From: Dehalococcoidia bacterium
GTDB lineage: Bacteria; Chloroflexota; Dehalococcoidia; UBA2979
DNA length: 64,000 nucleotides
NCBI GenBank assembly: GCA_009379925.1
Contig: WHSU01000015.1
Location: 1-64,000 of the forward strand
Reading direction: 5' to 3'
The notes under the pieces were generated by a model. The model searched no databases, had not been told where the DNA came from, and saw only the letters and a list, made by a program, of their open reading frames with translations. The position numbers and the translations under genes were made by a program. Below are positions 33,958 through 42,906 of this stretch, one piece after another (position 1 is the first letter of the stretch; each line of letters opens with the position of its first letter).

Positions 33958-34635
33958 CTACCGGATCACGTAGCCCACACCGCGGAGCGTGGTGATCACA
34001 TCACCGGCTCCGGCGGTACGCAGCTTGGAACGCAGGCGCGAGATGTGCGCCTCCACGAAGTTGCGCGAGCCGAACGTCTCGTAGCCCCAGACTTCGCTCG
34101 ATAGTTCGTCGGTGTTGATGACCTGGCCTCGGCGTTCCAGCAGCAGCCGCATCACCGAGAACTCCTTGGGCGTCAGGCTCAAGGGTTCTTCGGAGACACA
34201 GATCTCGTGGGAACGCAGCCGCATCCGGATCCCGCAGGGCCCGTTCAGCTCATCGAGCACGGCCACCTGGCTGGAACGCCGGCGGAGCACGGCGCGTACG
34301 CGGCGGCTCAGCTCCGGTAGTTCCGTGGGCTTCACGACGTAGTCGTCGGCGCCCAGGTCGAAACCCGCGACGCGCTCGGACAGTTCGCCGGCGGCGGTCA
34401 GGAAGATCACCGGCACATCGCTGCCGGTGCGGATCTCCCGCATCGTGTCGAACCCGGACATGCCCGGCAGGCCCACGTCCAGGATGACCAGGTCGTAACC
34501 GTCAGACTCCAGCGCGCACAGCGCCTGCTCCCCCGTCCCAACGCCCTCGGCGTCTGCTCCGTCTAGCTCCAGGACACCAGCGATCGTGTCGCGTACCAAT
34601 GGTTCGTCGTCGACGACCAGGATTCGCGGTTGCAT
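33958..34635 (-). CDS. OmpR/PhoB-type response regulator (orphan)
   Basis: From ATG 34635 the protein has 225 residues; an ATG at 34647 is an alternative. The receiver domain starts ILVVDDEP, with phosphoacceptor D53 (VILDVGLPG), the switch Thr in FLTAAG and Lys in VVKPTELPEL. The DNA-binding winged helix has EEPLSLTPKEFSVMRLLLERRGQVI, VEAHISRLRSKL and TLRGVGYVIR. No histidine kinase gene adjoins it. CTGACG repeats upstream suggest self-regulation. Confidence 0.93.
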   Translation of the reverse strand: MQPRILVVDDEPLVRDTIAGVLELDGADAEGVGTGEQALCALESDGYDLVILDVGLPGMSGFDTMREIRTGSDVPVIFLTAAGELSERVAGFDLGADDYVVKPTELPELSRRVRAVLRRRSSQVAVLDELNGPCGIRMRLRSHEICVSEEPLSLTPKEFSVMRLLLERRGQVINTDELSSEVWGYETFGSRNFVEAHISRLRSKLRTAGAGDVITTLRGVGYVIR

Positions 34636-34936
34636 CGGACCCCCCATGGACCTCAGCAGCGACACCTCGGGTCCGGCGGGTGGATCCGCCGGATGGGTGC
34701 CACCGAGGGTGTATCCGGGCGGTTCGTGGGGCGCAACCTCTGGAATAGACATGCAATACCGTGCCTTCGGGACCGGACGCGGCGCGGCGCGTATATCAAT
34801 TGCGCGATCGGGTGGGATCGCAAAACCATTGTGCCGCATCCGGTCGCTGACGTACCCCTGACGCGCGTCAGGGAAGTCCCGAAGTCGGTCTGGCGTCTGA
34901 CGGGAATGTCAGAATGTCACGCTTCGATTATGTCGT
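34636..34936. promoter_or_regulatory. Repeat-rich upstream region of the response regulator gene
   Basis: This 301-bp region has no convincing gene. It contains CCCTGACGCGCGTCAGGG (34856-34873), a perfect 18-bp palindrome, and a second inverted repeat CTGAC-GGGAAT-GTCAG (34897-34912) exactly 40 bp away by centre. CTGACG also occurs at 34847, 11 bp before the copy at 34858. Direct repeats of this period are typical of OmpR/PhoB boxes, so autoregulation is plausible. Confidence 0.5.
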
Positions 34937-35728
34937 TCAGAGTAGCCCGCGCCCCTGCAGGAAGTCGAGCAACAGCGCGTGATACTCCTCCCGCGCCTCC
35001 CGGTAGACGCCGTGTCCGGACTCCGCCACGATCTCAAGCCGCGCGTCCGGCACGTGCCGGGAGATCACCACCGAGCCGCCCGCCCCGGCCACCGTGTCCT
35101 TGCCGCCACCGATGACGAGCGCGGGGCAACTGATGCGCTTCAGGTCCGGCGTCATCGGGTGCTCGCGCAGCCCGGCCGTCGCCCGGCATTCGGCCACGTA
35201 TGACTCCAGGTGTTCGGGGGCGACATCCGTCCGCGCCCCGACGTCCGTCACGGTCGCGTGCCCCTCGAAGGCCGGCGGTGTCTCCCGCCCCTCGACCGCC
35301 GCGCTTCCGAGGCGTGCGACCTCACCGCGGAGGTACCAGTTCTCGCTGGCGCGCACGTTCACCTCGCTGGAGGTGGAGTCGAGCACAATGGCCGCGCAAC
35401 GCTCGGGGTAGTCGATGGCGAAGCGCTGCACCACCACGCCGCCCCAGGAGACGCCGTGCAACACCGCGCGCTCGACGCCCAGCCGGTCGAGCAACCGGTC
35501 GAGGTCGGAGGCGTAGAGCGGCAGCGAGTAGCGGTCCGCTCCGCTGGAGCGGCCGAGCCCGCGGTTGTCCCACGAGATCGTGCGGAACCGCTCGGCGTAC
35601 CAGTCCATGTCCTGTTCTTCGAAGGGCCGGCCGCTGCCGCCGAGTCCGTGGCAGAAGACGAAGGTCGTGTCTCCCTGCCCGCGCTCCTCGTAGTGGATCG
35701 AAACGTCACCCAGGTCCATCAACGGCAT
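34937..35728 (-). CDS. Alpha/beta-hydrolase
   Basis: ATG 35728 with CGGAGGA upstream gives 263 residues. The nucleophile elbow is GVSWGG with Ser94, the oxyanion region is FCHGLGGSG (25-33), and the acid and His of the triad are probably D211 (GGGKDTVAG) and H239 (SGHGVY). The fold is that of a soluble hydrolase such as a lactonase, haloperoxidase-like esterase or C-C hydrolase; the substrate is not known. It lies upstream of the response regulator on the same strand, 301 nt away, so probably not in an operon. Confidence 0.9.
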   Translation of the reverse strand: MPLMDLGDVSIHYEERGQGDTTFVFCHGLGGSGRPFEEQDMDWYAERFRTISWDNRGLGRSSGADRYSLPLYASDLDRLLDRLGVERAVLHGVSWGGVVVQRFAIDYPERCAAIVLDSTSSEVNVRASENWYLRGEVARLGSAAVEGRETPPAFEGHATVTDVGARTDVAPEHLESYVAECRATAGLREHPMTPDLKRISCPALVIGGGKDTVAGAGGSVVISRHVPDARLEIVAESGHGVYREAREEYHALLLDFLQGRGLL

Positions 35729-35845
35729 GCCAGTCCTCCGTCCGCTTGTGCCCGCACTTCTACGCCGCGGCGGGCCGCACGACAAGCGGCATCGCGTCCG
35801 AGGGGCGGCAGACAGCGGCGGGCGCGGTAAGGTCTCGGCCGCTTC

Positions 35846-36709
35846 TCAGTCCGAAGCGCACTCGCGGTCCACGAGGGCCTCGTACGCCTCGCTGAGACGG
35901 CGCGTCAGGTCGCCTGGCGCGTTGCCCGACCAGGCGAGGTCGGCGGTGGGCGCAGCGATGCTGCGCACCGGGCGCAGCCCGAGGCTGCTGCTCAGGAAGA
36001 CCTCCTGCGCCTCGGTGAGCGCAGCGGGCGCGATCGTCCGCTCCTCCGCCGGCAGCCCGAGCCGCCCCGAGCACTCCAGCACCGCCTCGCGGGTCACGCC
36101 CGGCAGCGGTCCGTCCTCCAGGGGCGGCGTGACCAGCCCGCCCTCCAGCACGGCGAACAGGTTGGCGGTGGCGGCCTCGCAGACGTCGCCGCGGCGGTTG
36201 AGCAGCAGGGCGTCATCGACGCCCGCACGGCGCGCCTCGGAGCGCGCCAGCAGGTAGGGCACGAACTGCGCCGTCTTCGCGTCGCGCAGCGGGCGGTCCT
36301 CGTCGATGCGGACGCTCACGATGTGCAGGGAGACGGGGGCCGCGCGCCCCGCGGCCAGCGGGTCCACCGTCACGACGGCAGACGGCCACGAGGCGGCCGC
36401 CAGGTCCGGGCCGTCCCCGGCGCCGGCGGTCACCGTGAGCCGCACCATCGCTTCCGCCAGTCCGTTCGCCTCGAGCGCTTCGGTCACGGCGCGCGCCAGC
36501 GCACGATCGGCGGGCGGCCGCACACCCAGTCCGCGCAGGCCGCCGTCGAGCCGCTCGAGGTGCCGGTCGAGCCGGAAGACGCGCCCGTTGCGCGCCAGCA
36601 TCGTCTCGAAGCAGGCCGCGCCATAGCGGAACGCGAAGTCATCGACCGGCAGCACGGCCTCGCCACGCGGGACCAGGCGTCCGTTGACCCACGCGACCCC
36701 GCCTGTCAT
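35846..36709 (-). CDS. pabC: Aminodeoxychorismate lyase (class IV PLP enzyme)
   Basis: The 287-residue protein is a class IV aminotransferase-fold enzyme. The N-terminus VNGRLVPRGEAVLPVDDFAFRYGAACFETM, PLP lysine K145 (LRDAKTAQFVPYLLARSEARRAG) and phosphate-binding CEAATANLFAV, GVTREAVLE are visible. PabC converts 4-amino-4-deoxychorismate to p-aminobenzoate. The gene starts within the last bases of pabB in the opposite order of action: pabC's ATG overlaps the pabB stop codon (ATGA at 36706-36709). A D-amino-acid or branched-chain aminotransferase is the alternative, but context favours PabC. Confidence 0.85.
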   Translation of the reverse strand: MTGGVAWVNGRLVPRGEAVLPVDDFAFRYGAACFETMLARNGRVFRLDRHLERLDGGLRGLGVRPPADRALARAVTEALEANGLAEAMVRLTVTAGAGDGPDLAAASWPSAVVTVDPLAAGRAAPVSLHIVSVRIDEDRPLRDAKTAQFVPYLLARSEARRAGVDDALLLNRRGDVCEAATANLFAVLEGGLVTPPLEDGPLPGVTREAVLECSGRLGLPAEERTIAPAALTEAQEVFLSSSLGLRPVRSIAAPTADLAWSGNAPGDLTRRLSEAYEALVDRECASD

Positions 36710-38172
36710 CGCGCACCGCGGTGGAGGAGACGGGCGGCGCCGCCCACGGACTCGCGGTCCACCTCGGCCGGCCCTTCGTCGGGCAGGCGTACCCCCAGCG
36801 CCCGTGCCATGCCGCGCGCTTTGTGCAGCGTCTCTTCGTACTCGGCCTCTGGCTCCGAGTCGTAGACGATCGCGCCGCCCACGTGCATGTGCGCGACGCC
36901 GTCCGACAGTGTGAGCGTGCGGATCGCGATGTTCAGGTCGATGCGGCCGTGCGCGGAGATGTAGCCGAGGCTCCCGGTGTAGACGCCTCGAGCGGTCGGC
37001 TCCAGCTCGTCGATGATCTCCAGCGCACGCACCTTCGGGGCTCCCGTGATCGAGCCGCCGGGGAAGGTCGCCCGCAGCAGGGCCTCGAGTCCGACACCCG
37101 GCCGCCGCTCCGCTGTCACCGTGGAGGTGAGGTGGTGGACCTGCGCGAAGGACTCCAGCTCTGCAAGCTGCGGCACCCGCACCGTGCCGGTCGCCGCCAC
37201 CCGCCCCAGGTCGTTGCGTTCGAGGTCCACGATCATCACGTGCTCGGCGTGGTCCTTCGTACTCCCAAGCAGCTCAGCAGCCAGCCGGCGGTCATCCTCG
37301 GCGTCCGCGCTGCGCGGCCGCGTGCCCTTGATCGGCCGCGTCTCCAGGTGACCACCGTCCGCGAGCAGGAATCGCTCCGGGGACGACGACAGCACCTCCA
37401 GCCGTCCGAGTGGCGCCTCGATGTCGAGGTAGGCGGCGAAGGGCGCCGGGCTCACGCGGCGCAGCCGCTGGTAGACGTCGATGCCGGGCTCCGCCACCAG
37501 CGCGGAGAAGCGCTGCGCGAGGTTGACCTGGTAGATGTCACCGGCACGGATGTAGGCGCGCGCACGCTCGACGGCCTCGATGTAGCGCGCGTGCGTCATG
37601 TTCGCGTGCAGCGGGGCGGTGATGTGCCGCGCCCGCGTGGCCTCTGTGTCCGGCGTGGCGCCATCCTCCAGGCGCCGTCGCAGCGCGTGTACCGCGTCGC
37701 GGCGGCCGACCAGCCAGCCGGCCTCGGCCTCGCCGTCCCACACCAGCGCGGCGTCGTACCACGCCATCGCGAGCGAAGGGACACCCACATCGTCGAGCGT
37801 GGTGGCCGGCAGCCGCTCCACCTCGCGCGCCAGCTCGAAGCCCAGGTAGCCGACCGCGCCGCCGAGGAACGGGAGGCCGTCCGGCGCGGCCGCGTGCGAC
37901 GGTGCGTCCTCCGCCTCGACCAGCCGCGTCAGCGTGGTCAGGGCGCCACTGGAGCAGCGCTGGAGACCGGCGGCGCCCTCCAGGAACACGTCCTCGCCGT
38001 ACGCCGTGAGGCGCCACCTCGGGTCGCTGCCGACGATGGACCAGCGGCCGAAGCGGGCGTCCGGCAAGGCGGAGTCCAGCCAGGCAAGCCCGGGGCGCGC
38101 TCGGAGCCGCGCGGCGGCGGCGGACGGATCGCACGCCGTCCACGGCTCGATCGCGGGCTGCCACGAGGTCAC
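36706..38172 (-). CDS. pabB: Aminodeoxychorismate synthase component I
   Basis: The 488-residue chorismate-utilising enzyme has the PabB-specific lysine K282 in PIKGTRPR, where anthranilate synthase TrpE would have alanine. Other core blocks are GDIYQVNLAQRFSA (211-224), FAAYLDIEAPLGRLEVLSSSPERFL, HVMIVDLERNDLGRVA and the C-terminal FPGGSITGAPKVRALEIIDELEPTARGVYTGSLGY. With PabC it makes p-aminobenzoate for folate. A glutamine amidotransferase (PabA) is not in the window. Stop overlaps pabC. Confidence 0.93.
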   Translation of the reverse strand: MTSWQPAIEPWTACDPSAAAARLRARPGLAWLDSALPDARFGRWSIVGSDPRWRLTAYGEDVFLEGAAGLQRCSSGALTTLTRLVEAEDAPSHAAAPDGLPFLGGAVGYLGFELAREVERLPATTLDDVGVPSLAMAWYDAALVWDGEAEAGWLVGRRDAVHALRRRLEDGATPDTEATRARHITAPLHANMTHARYIEAVERARAYIRAGDIYQVNLAQRFSALVAEPGIDVYQRLRRVSPAPFAAYLDIEAPLGRLEVLSSSPERFLLADGGHLETRPIKGTRPRSADAEDDRRLAAELLGSTKDHAEHVMIVDLERNDLGRVAATGTVRVPQLAELESFAQVHHLTSTVTAERRPGVGLEALLRATFPGGSITGAPKVRALEIIDELEPTARGVYTGSLGYISAHGRIDLNIAIRTLTLSDGVAHMHVGGAIVYDSEPEAEYEETLHKARGMARALGVRLPDEGPAEVDRESVGGAARLLHRGAR

Positions 38173-38248
38173 GGTGGGGACTCGCTCCTGCCCCGGCCAG
38201 CATCCGGCGCGGTTTCATTGTAGGCGGGTGGCCCTCTACGCTCAGACG

Positions 38249-38689
38249 ATGCGACGGGAGCAGATCCGCACGTGGTCCGCGGCCGGCATCGTGGTGGTGC
38301 TCGTCATCATCCTGGTAGCCACGCTCAGCCCGTACGGCAGCGCGGGCGCCGGTGGCTCCCTCTTCGCGCGCTTCGACGGCTGGGAATACAGCTTCGGGAT
38401 CGCCCCCCTGGTGGTGCATTTCACGCTGTTCGGCCTCTTCGGTTTCATGCTTGCCCTGCGCTACGCCTCCAGCGACCTCGCTCTGACCTCGCCGGTCCGA
38501 GCGATGTTCATGGCGCTGCTCCTGATCTGGGTGCTGGGCGGGGCCACCGAACTGGCGCAGGGCTGGACGACCACGCGCGAACCGAAGTTCGAGGACTGGG
38601 TCGCCGACATGCTGGGTGGCAGTATCGGCTTCTTCGCGGGTTCCATCGCCGCGCGCTGGGTGCTCAGCCGCCTCATGGCGGCGCGGTAG
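38249..38689 (+). CDS. VanZ-like membrane protein
   Basis: The 146-residue protein has four hydrophobic helices (residues about 8-28, 52-72, 85-105, 123-142). The motif ATELAQGWTTTREPKFEDWVADMLGGSIGFFAG, with the charged E..Q/D..D pattern, marks VanZ-like proteins. The family is linked to glycopeptide tolerance and cell-envelope stress but mostly unstudied. GTG 38228 is an alternative start. It diverges from pabB. Confidence 0.8.
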   Translation: MRREQIRTWSAAGIVVVLVIILVATLSPYGSAGAGGSLFARFDGWEYSFGIAPLVVHFTLFGLFGFMLALRYASSDLALTSPVRAMFMALLLIWVLGGATELAQGWTTTREPKFEDWVADMLGGSIGFFAGSIAARWVLSRLMAAR

Positions 38690-38710
38690 GCCCCGCCCTC
38701 GGCCGGTCAG

Positions 38711-39478
38711 TCACGCCGGGTCGGCGTACACCCGCATGCCGTAGTCGTTGTAGCGGCGCGCCGGGTCCAGCGACGACCGCGCCGCGATACGCGACACCTT
38801 GATGCGGTGTCGCCACGACCCACCCCTCGAGGCGCGGCGCACGCCCTCAGCCGGCCCGCGCGGGTCGACCACCGGGGCGTCGAGGTAGGCGTCGGGCGCG
38901 TACCAGTCGCCGCACCATTCGTGGACGTTCTCGGCCATGTGGTAGAGGCCATAGCCATTCGGCGGAGAGGAGCCGATCGGCTGAGGGCGGTCCGCGCCGG
39001 CGGAGCCGAAGGCGAACGGTCCGCTGTCCCAGGGGTCGTCACCCCACGGGTAGAGGATGCCAGCCACGCCGCCGCGAGCGGCGAACTCCCGCTCCGCCTC
39101 GGACGGCAGCCGGCAGTGCCGCCCGAGCACCGTGCTGAGCCACGCGCAGTAGTCGACGGCGTCGTACCAGCTCACACCGGCGGCGGGCGCGTCCGGCCGG
39201 TTGAATCGCTCGTCGTCCCAGAAGCCCGGCGGCTCGTGGCCTGTGGCCTCCAGGAAACGCGCGTACTCGGCGTTGGTGACCGGGAACACCGCGACGGCGA
39301 ACGGGCCGATGCTCACCTCGCGCACCGGCTGCTCGTCGCCGCGCAGGGTGGAGCCCATGGTGAACGTGCCGCCCGGCAATTCCACGAACGGCGTCGCCTC
39401 CGGCCCCTCCGCGAGCAGGCGCTCGCGGGCGGCGCGTCCGGGATCAGCGGTGGCCGGAGCACCCTCGATGTCAGTCAC
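38711..39478 (-). CDS. Formylglycine-generating-enzyme-like (SUMF1) protein lacking the catalytic cysteines
   Basis: The 255-residue SUMF1-fold protein shows FVELPGGTFTMGS (31-43), PVTNAEYARFL, VSWYDAVDYCAWL, RLPSEAEREFAARGG, YPWGDDP and RGGSWRHRIKVSRIAARSSLDPA. True formylglycine-generating enzymes carry a redox-active cysteine pair near the C-terminus (in GFRC); here that region reads YNDYGMRVYADPA. So it should not activate sulfatases by the usual mechanism. No sulfatase is nearby. It may be a lectin-like or ergothioneine-type member. Confidence 0.82.
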   Translation of the reverse strand: MTDIEGAPATADPGRAARERLLAEGPEATPFVELPGGTFTMGSTLRGDEQPVREVSIGPFAVAVFPVTNAEYARFLEATGHEPPGFWDDERFNRPDAPAAGVSWYDAVDYCAWLSTVLGRHCRLPSEAEREFAARGGVAGILYPWGDDPWDSGPFAFGSAGADRPQPIGSSPPNGYGLYHMAENVHEWCGDWYAPDAYLDAPVVDPRGPAEGVRRASRGGSWRHRIKVSRIAARSSLDPARRYNDYGMRVYADPA

Positions 39479-39650
39479 GCGGCCATGCTAACAGCCGCTC
39501 TCCGCAGGGCCGAGACGGCGGGCACGCGCATTACCGTTGCGTAAAACTCTCTGCGCCGTATCATCAGGTGGGAGATCGTTTCTTTCTTCACAAGTGACCA
39601 TCACACGAAGCAGACCCGCGCCGCATCCGCATTGCCCCGGGGAGTTGCCC
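39479..39650 (+). promoter_or_regulatory. rex promoter region
   Basis: TTGCGT (39537-39542), a 16-bp spacer and TATCAT (39559-39564) form a credible promoter. TTCACAA (39587-39593), a perfect half of the Rex box TTGTGAA-N4-TTCACAA, lies just downstream, next to GTGA-CCA-TCAC (39594-39604). Self-regulation is possible but the full Rex palindrome is absent. Confidence 0.45.
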
Positions 39651-40325
39651 GTGCCGTTGGAAATCCCCGACGTCGTGATCGACCGGCTGCCGGTCTACTA
39701 CCGCCTGCTCTCCCGCCTCGCCTCGGAAGGCCGGGCGGTGGTCTCGAGCCAGGAACTGGGCGACGAACTCGGCGTCACGCCTGCCCAGATCCGTAAGGAC
39801 CTCTCGTACTTCGGCCGCTTCGGCAAGCAGGGCCGCGGCTACTCGGTGAACCGGCTGGCCGAGGAGCTGCGAGTCATCCTGGGCCTCAACACGCGCTGGA
39901 GCGTGGTGGTCGTCGGTCTTGGCCGCCTGGGTCGCGCGATCTCCTCGTATCCCGGGTTCAGCAGTCAGGGCTTCGACATCGTCGCGCGATACGACGCGAG
40001 CCCGGACATCGTCGGCACCGAGATCGACGGCGAACTCGTGCGTTCCGCGGGCGACATCGAGAGCGACCTGCGGCAGCACGCGGTGGACATCGGGATCGTC
40101 GCCGTGCCCGCGGAAGCGGCTCAGGAGGTGGTTGACCTGCTCGTGCGTGGCGGCGTGCGGGCGATCCTCAACTACGCCCCGACGCGTGTGGTGGTCCCGG
40201 AGGGCGTGGAACTCAAGCACATCAACCCGGTGCTCTTCCTCCAGAGCATGACGTACCACCTGAAGCGCGGCGTCATCGAGCGCGACCGCGTCAGCCTCAC
40301 CTCTAACGGCGACCACGAGAGCTGA
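39651..40325 (+). CDS. rex: Redox-sensing transcriptional repressor Rex
   Basis: GTG 39651, with GGGGAG upstream, gives 224 residues. The N-terminal winged helix (DRLPVYYRLLSRL, SSQELGDELGVTPAQIRKDLSYFGRFGKQGRGY) is diagnostic of Rex. The NADH-binding Rossmann motif is VVVGLGRLGRAI (GLGRLG at 89-94), and VAVPAEAAQEVVD, AILNYAP and the domain-swapped C-terminal helix follow. Rex senses NADH/NAD and controls respiratory and fermentative genes. The GTG start replaces the longer open frame from 39537, whose upstream part spans the promoter. Confidence 0.96.
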   Translation: MPLEIPDVVIDRLPVYYRLLSRLASEGRAVVSSQELGDELGVTPAQIRKDLSYFGRFGKQGRGYSVNRLAEELRVILGLNTRWSVVVVGLGRLGRAISSYPGFSSQGFDIVARYDASPDIVGTEIDGELVRSAGDIESDLRQHAVDIGIVAVPAEAAQEVVDLLVRGGVRAILNYAPTRVVVPEGVELKHINPVLFLQSMTYHLKRGVIERDRVSLTSNGDHES

Positions 40326-40333
40326 GGGGCCGG

Positions 40334-40375
40334 AGCGGAGCGCGCTCCGCTCGTCCTGAGCACGTCGAAGGACTC
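40334..40375. terminator. Palindromic hairpin between convergent rex and mreB, with a dispersed-repeat copy
   Basis: AGCGGAGCGCGCTCCGCT (40334-40351) is a perfect 18-bp palindrome between convergent genes, so likely a shared terminator without T-run. It abuts TCGTCCTGAGCACGTCGAAG (40351-40370) plus GACTC, a copy of the dispersed element also seen near 24559. Confidence 0.5.
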
Positions 40376-40409
40376 TCGCCGCGGCTCCCCGCGCGCCTGG
40401 GGTCAGCGC

Positions 40410-41444
40410 CTACAGGGGATCGCCGATTAGCGACTCTTCCTCCGTCGGCAGCGAGCGCGAGATCACCTCGACGTAGTCGAGGGCTGCGCCGGCGCCTTTC
40501 GCCACGCAGCGGAGCGGATCCTCCGCGACGTGGACCGGGACGCCCGTCTCGTGTAGCAGCAGGTCGTCCAGGTGCCGCAGCATCGCGCCGCCGCCTGTGA
40601 GCACGATCCCGCGGTCGATGACGTCCGAGGCCAGCTCGGGCGGTGTGCGCTCCAGCACATGGCGCACCGTCGCGACGACCGCCGCCAGGTGCTCCTGGAT
40701 CGCCTGGGTCACCTCGGAGGCGCGCACGGTGATGGTGCGCGGCAGTCCCGTGATCTGGTCGCGGCCACGGACGCCGGCGCTCAGCTCCTCCTCGAGCGGT
40801 AGCGCCGAGCCGATGGCAATCTTCAGCTCTTCGGCCGTCCGCTCACCGACGACGAGGTTGTGACGGCGCTTGATGTACTGCACGATCGCGTCGTCCAGCC
40901 GGTCGCCCGCCACGCGGACCGACTCGCTGGCGACGATCCCGAACATCGAGATCACCGCTGCCTCCGTCCGGCCACCGCCGATGTCGACGACCATGTGGCC
41001 GCGAGGGGAGCCGACGGGGATCTCCGCGCCGATCGCGGCCGCGAGGGGTTCCGGGATGAGGTGCGCGGGGCGGCGCGCCCCGGCGGCCTCCGCGGCATCA
41101 CGCACGGCGCGCTGCTCGACGCTGGTGACGCCCACCGGGACGCAGATCATCACCTCCGGTCGCACCAGGCTCATGCGGCCGATCACGCGGCCGATGAAGT
41201 AGCGGAGCATGGCCTCCGTGATCAGGTAGTCCGCGATCACCCCGTCACGCATCGGCCGGATGACCTGGATGCTCCCCGGATGGCGGCCGATCATCGCGTG
41301 CGCGTCGTCACCAACGGCGACGACGGTGTTGTCCCGCTCAGTCAGTGCGACGACCGCGGGCTCATCGAGCACGATGCCCTTGCCGCGCTCGTAGACGAGG
41401 ACGTTCGCCGTCCCCAGGTCGATGCCGATGCGCTTGCTGAACAC
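40410..41444 (-). CDS. mreB: Rod-shape actin homolog MreB/Mbl
   Basis: The 344-residue actin-fold protein has phosphate-1 [13 protein letters not shown] (7-19), [21 protein letters not shown], phosphate-2 [16 protein letters not shown] and the adenosine motif [15 protein letters not shown]. All match MreB. It polymerises under the membrane and guides wall synthesis, so the cells are probably rod-shaped or filamentous. mreC, mreD and rodA are not adjacent. It lies on the same strand downstream of murA, 205 nt apart, another wall gene. Confidence 0.94.
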   Translation of the reverse strand: MFSKRIGIDLGTANVLVYERGKGIVLDEPAVVALTERDNTVVAVGDDAHAMIGRHPGSIQVIRPMRDGVIADYLITEAMLRYFIGRVIGRMSLVRPEVMICVPVGVTSVEQRAVRDAAEAAGARRPAHLIPEPLAAAIGAEIPVGSPRGHMVVDIGGGRTEAAVISMFGIVASESVRVAGDRLDDAIVQYIKRRHNLVVGERTAEELKIAIGSALPLEEELSAGVRGRDQITGLPRTITVRASEVTQAIQEHLAAVVATVRHVLERTPPELASDVIDRGIVLTGGGAMLRHLDDLLLHETGVPVHVAEDPLRCVAKGAGAALDYVEVISRSLPTEEESLIGDPL

Positions 41445-41649
41445 GGCTATGGGCTCCCGCCCGCTCGGACGCTACGAGGCAAAGCGACATGCCTCCTCGG
41501 GCGGGCCGGGAGACGCAGACGGCTGCGCTCGCCGGCCGGAGGTCGGTTGTTGATAAGGCGAAGCCCGCCGCAGAGCGCACGCAGGGTACCGCCCCAGCCT
41601 CTCGACTGCCACGAGCGCAGCGGACCGTCAGGTGGGCGAAGACCGAGGG
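41445..41649. other. Intergenic stretch murA-mreB
   Basis: About 205 bases with no supported gene. It must include the mreB leader or promoter, as mreB follows murA on the minus strand. I see no clear promoter boxes, hairpin or repeat. Confidence 0.3.
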
Positions 41650-42906
41650 CTACGGCAGCCGCTCCACCTCAGCGCCCAGCGAGGCGAGCCGGGCCTCCAG
41701 GTGGGCGTAGCCACGGTCGAGGTGGTCGATGTCGTGGATGGTGGTCTGACCCTCGGCGGCGAGCCCGGCGACGACCAGTGACGCGCCCGCGCGGATGTCG
41801 AGGGCGCGCACGTGCGCGCCGAAGAGCGGTGTGGAGCCCTCGATGATCACGGACTCACCCCCGGTGATGATGCGGGCGCCCAGCTTGCGCAGTTCGCTGA
41901 TGTACAGCGTGCGGTTGTCGTAGACGCGTTCGTGGACCAGCGAAACACCCGACGCCTGCGTCAGCGCCGCCGCCATCTGGGGATGCAGGTCGGTCGGAAA
42001 ACCGGGATAGGGGACGGCCTGCACCTGCAGGGCGCGCGGCGCCTCCACGCACGCCGCACGAATCCCCAGACCGTCGCCGGTCTCGACGCGCATGCCCAGC
42101 TCGCGGAGCTTCGAGATCACGCTGTCCATATGGCCAGGAACGGCGTTGGTCACGCCGACGTCGCCGCGTGTAGCGGCCCCCGCGAGCAGATAGGTCCCCG
42201 CCTCCAGGCGGTCCGCGATCACCTCGAAGTCGGCGCCGTGCAGTCGCGCGACGCCCTCCACCTCCAGCATCGGCGTCCCGTGACCACTGATGCGCGCTCC
42301 CATCTGGGCGAGCAGGGCGGCGGCCATAGCCACCTCCGGCTCGGGCGCGGCGTTCACGATGGTCGTGTGCCCCTCGGCGAGCACGGCGGCGAAGAGCACG
42401 TTTACGGTGCCGAGCACGCTGGGGTAGTCGAAGAAGATGCGCGCGCCGCGCAGCGGCCGGGCGGCGGCGTGCCAGTTCGCGCCTCGACGCCCCACCTCCG
42501 CGCCCAGCGCGCGGAACCCAGCGAAATGTACATCGAGGGGGCGAGAGCCGATCACGTCGCCGCCGGGCGCGGCGCACTCCGCCTCGCCCGTGCGCCCCAG
42601 CAGCGGTCCCATCACCAGGAACGAGGCGCGCAGCTTCGTCACGAGGTCGTCGGGCGCCTGGCTGGAGGTCAGCTCGGCAGCCTGCACATCGACGCGCTCC
42701 CCGTCGATGACCACCTCGGCGCCCAGGGCGCGCAGAATCTCCGCCATCTCACCGATATCGGCGATCTCCGGGACGTTGCGCAGCGTGACGGGGTCCGCGG
42801 TCAGGAGCGCGGCAGCGAGGGCGTAGAGGGCGGCGTTCTTCGAGCCGGAGACGGCCACCTCGCCTCGCAGCGGACGCCCGCCGTGGATGACGTATCGCCC
42901 GTCCAT
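41650..42906 (-). CDS. murA: UDP-N-acetylglucosamine 1-carboxyvinyltransferase, Asp-type active site
   Basis: MurA performs the first committed step of peptidoglycan synthesis. The 418-residue protein has GEVAVSGSKNAAL (K23 region), LRNVPEI, KLRASFLVMGPLLGR, and DIRAGASLVVAGLAAEG near the end. The active-site loop reads APGGDVIGSRP, with Asp117 where most bacteria have the Cys that fosfomycin attacks. The same Cys-to-Asp change in mycobacteria makes MurA naturally insensitive to fosfomycin. The acetyltransferase tail overlaps its first 106 nt in another frame. Confidence 0.95.
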   Translation of the reverse strand: MDGRYVIHGGRPLRGEVAVSGSKNAALYALAAALLTADPVTLRNVPEIADIGEMAEILRALGAEVVIDGERVDVQAAELTSSQAPDDLVTKLRASFLVMGPLLGRTGEAECAAPGGDVIGSRPLDVHFAGFRALGAEVGRRGANWHAAARPLRGARIFFDYPSVLGTVNVLFAAVLAEGHTTIVNAAPEPEVAMAAALLAQMGARISGHGTPMLEVEGVARLHGADFEVIADRLEAGTYLLAGAATRGDVGVTNAVPGHMDSVISKLRELGMRVETGDGLGIRAACVEAPRALQVQAVPYPGFPTDLHPQMAAALTQASGVSLVHERVYDNRTLYISELRKLGARIITGGESVIIEGSTPLFGAHVRALDIRAGASLVVAGLAAEGQTTIHDIDHLDRGYAHLEARLASLGAEVERLP

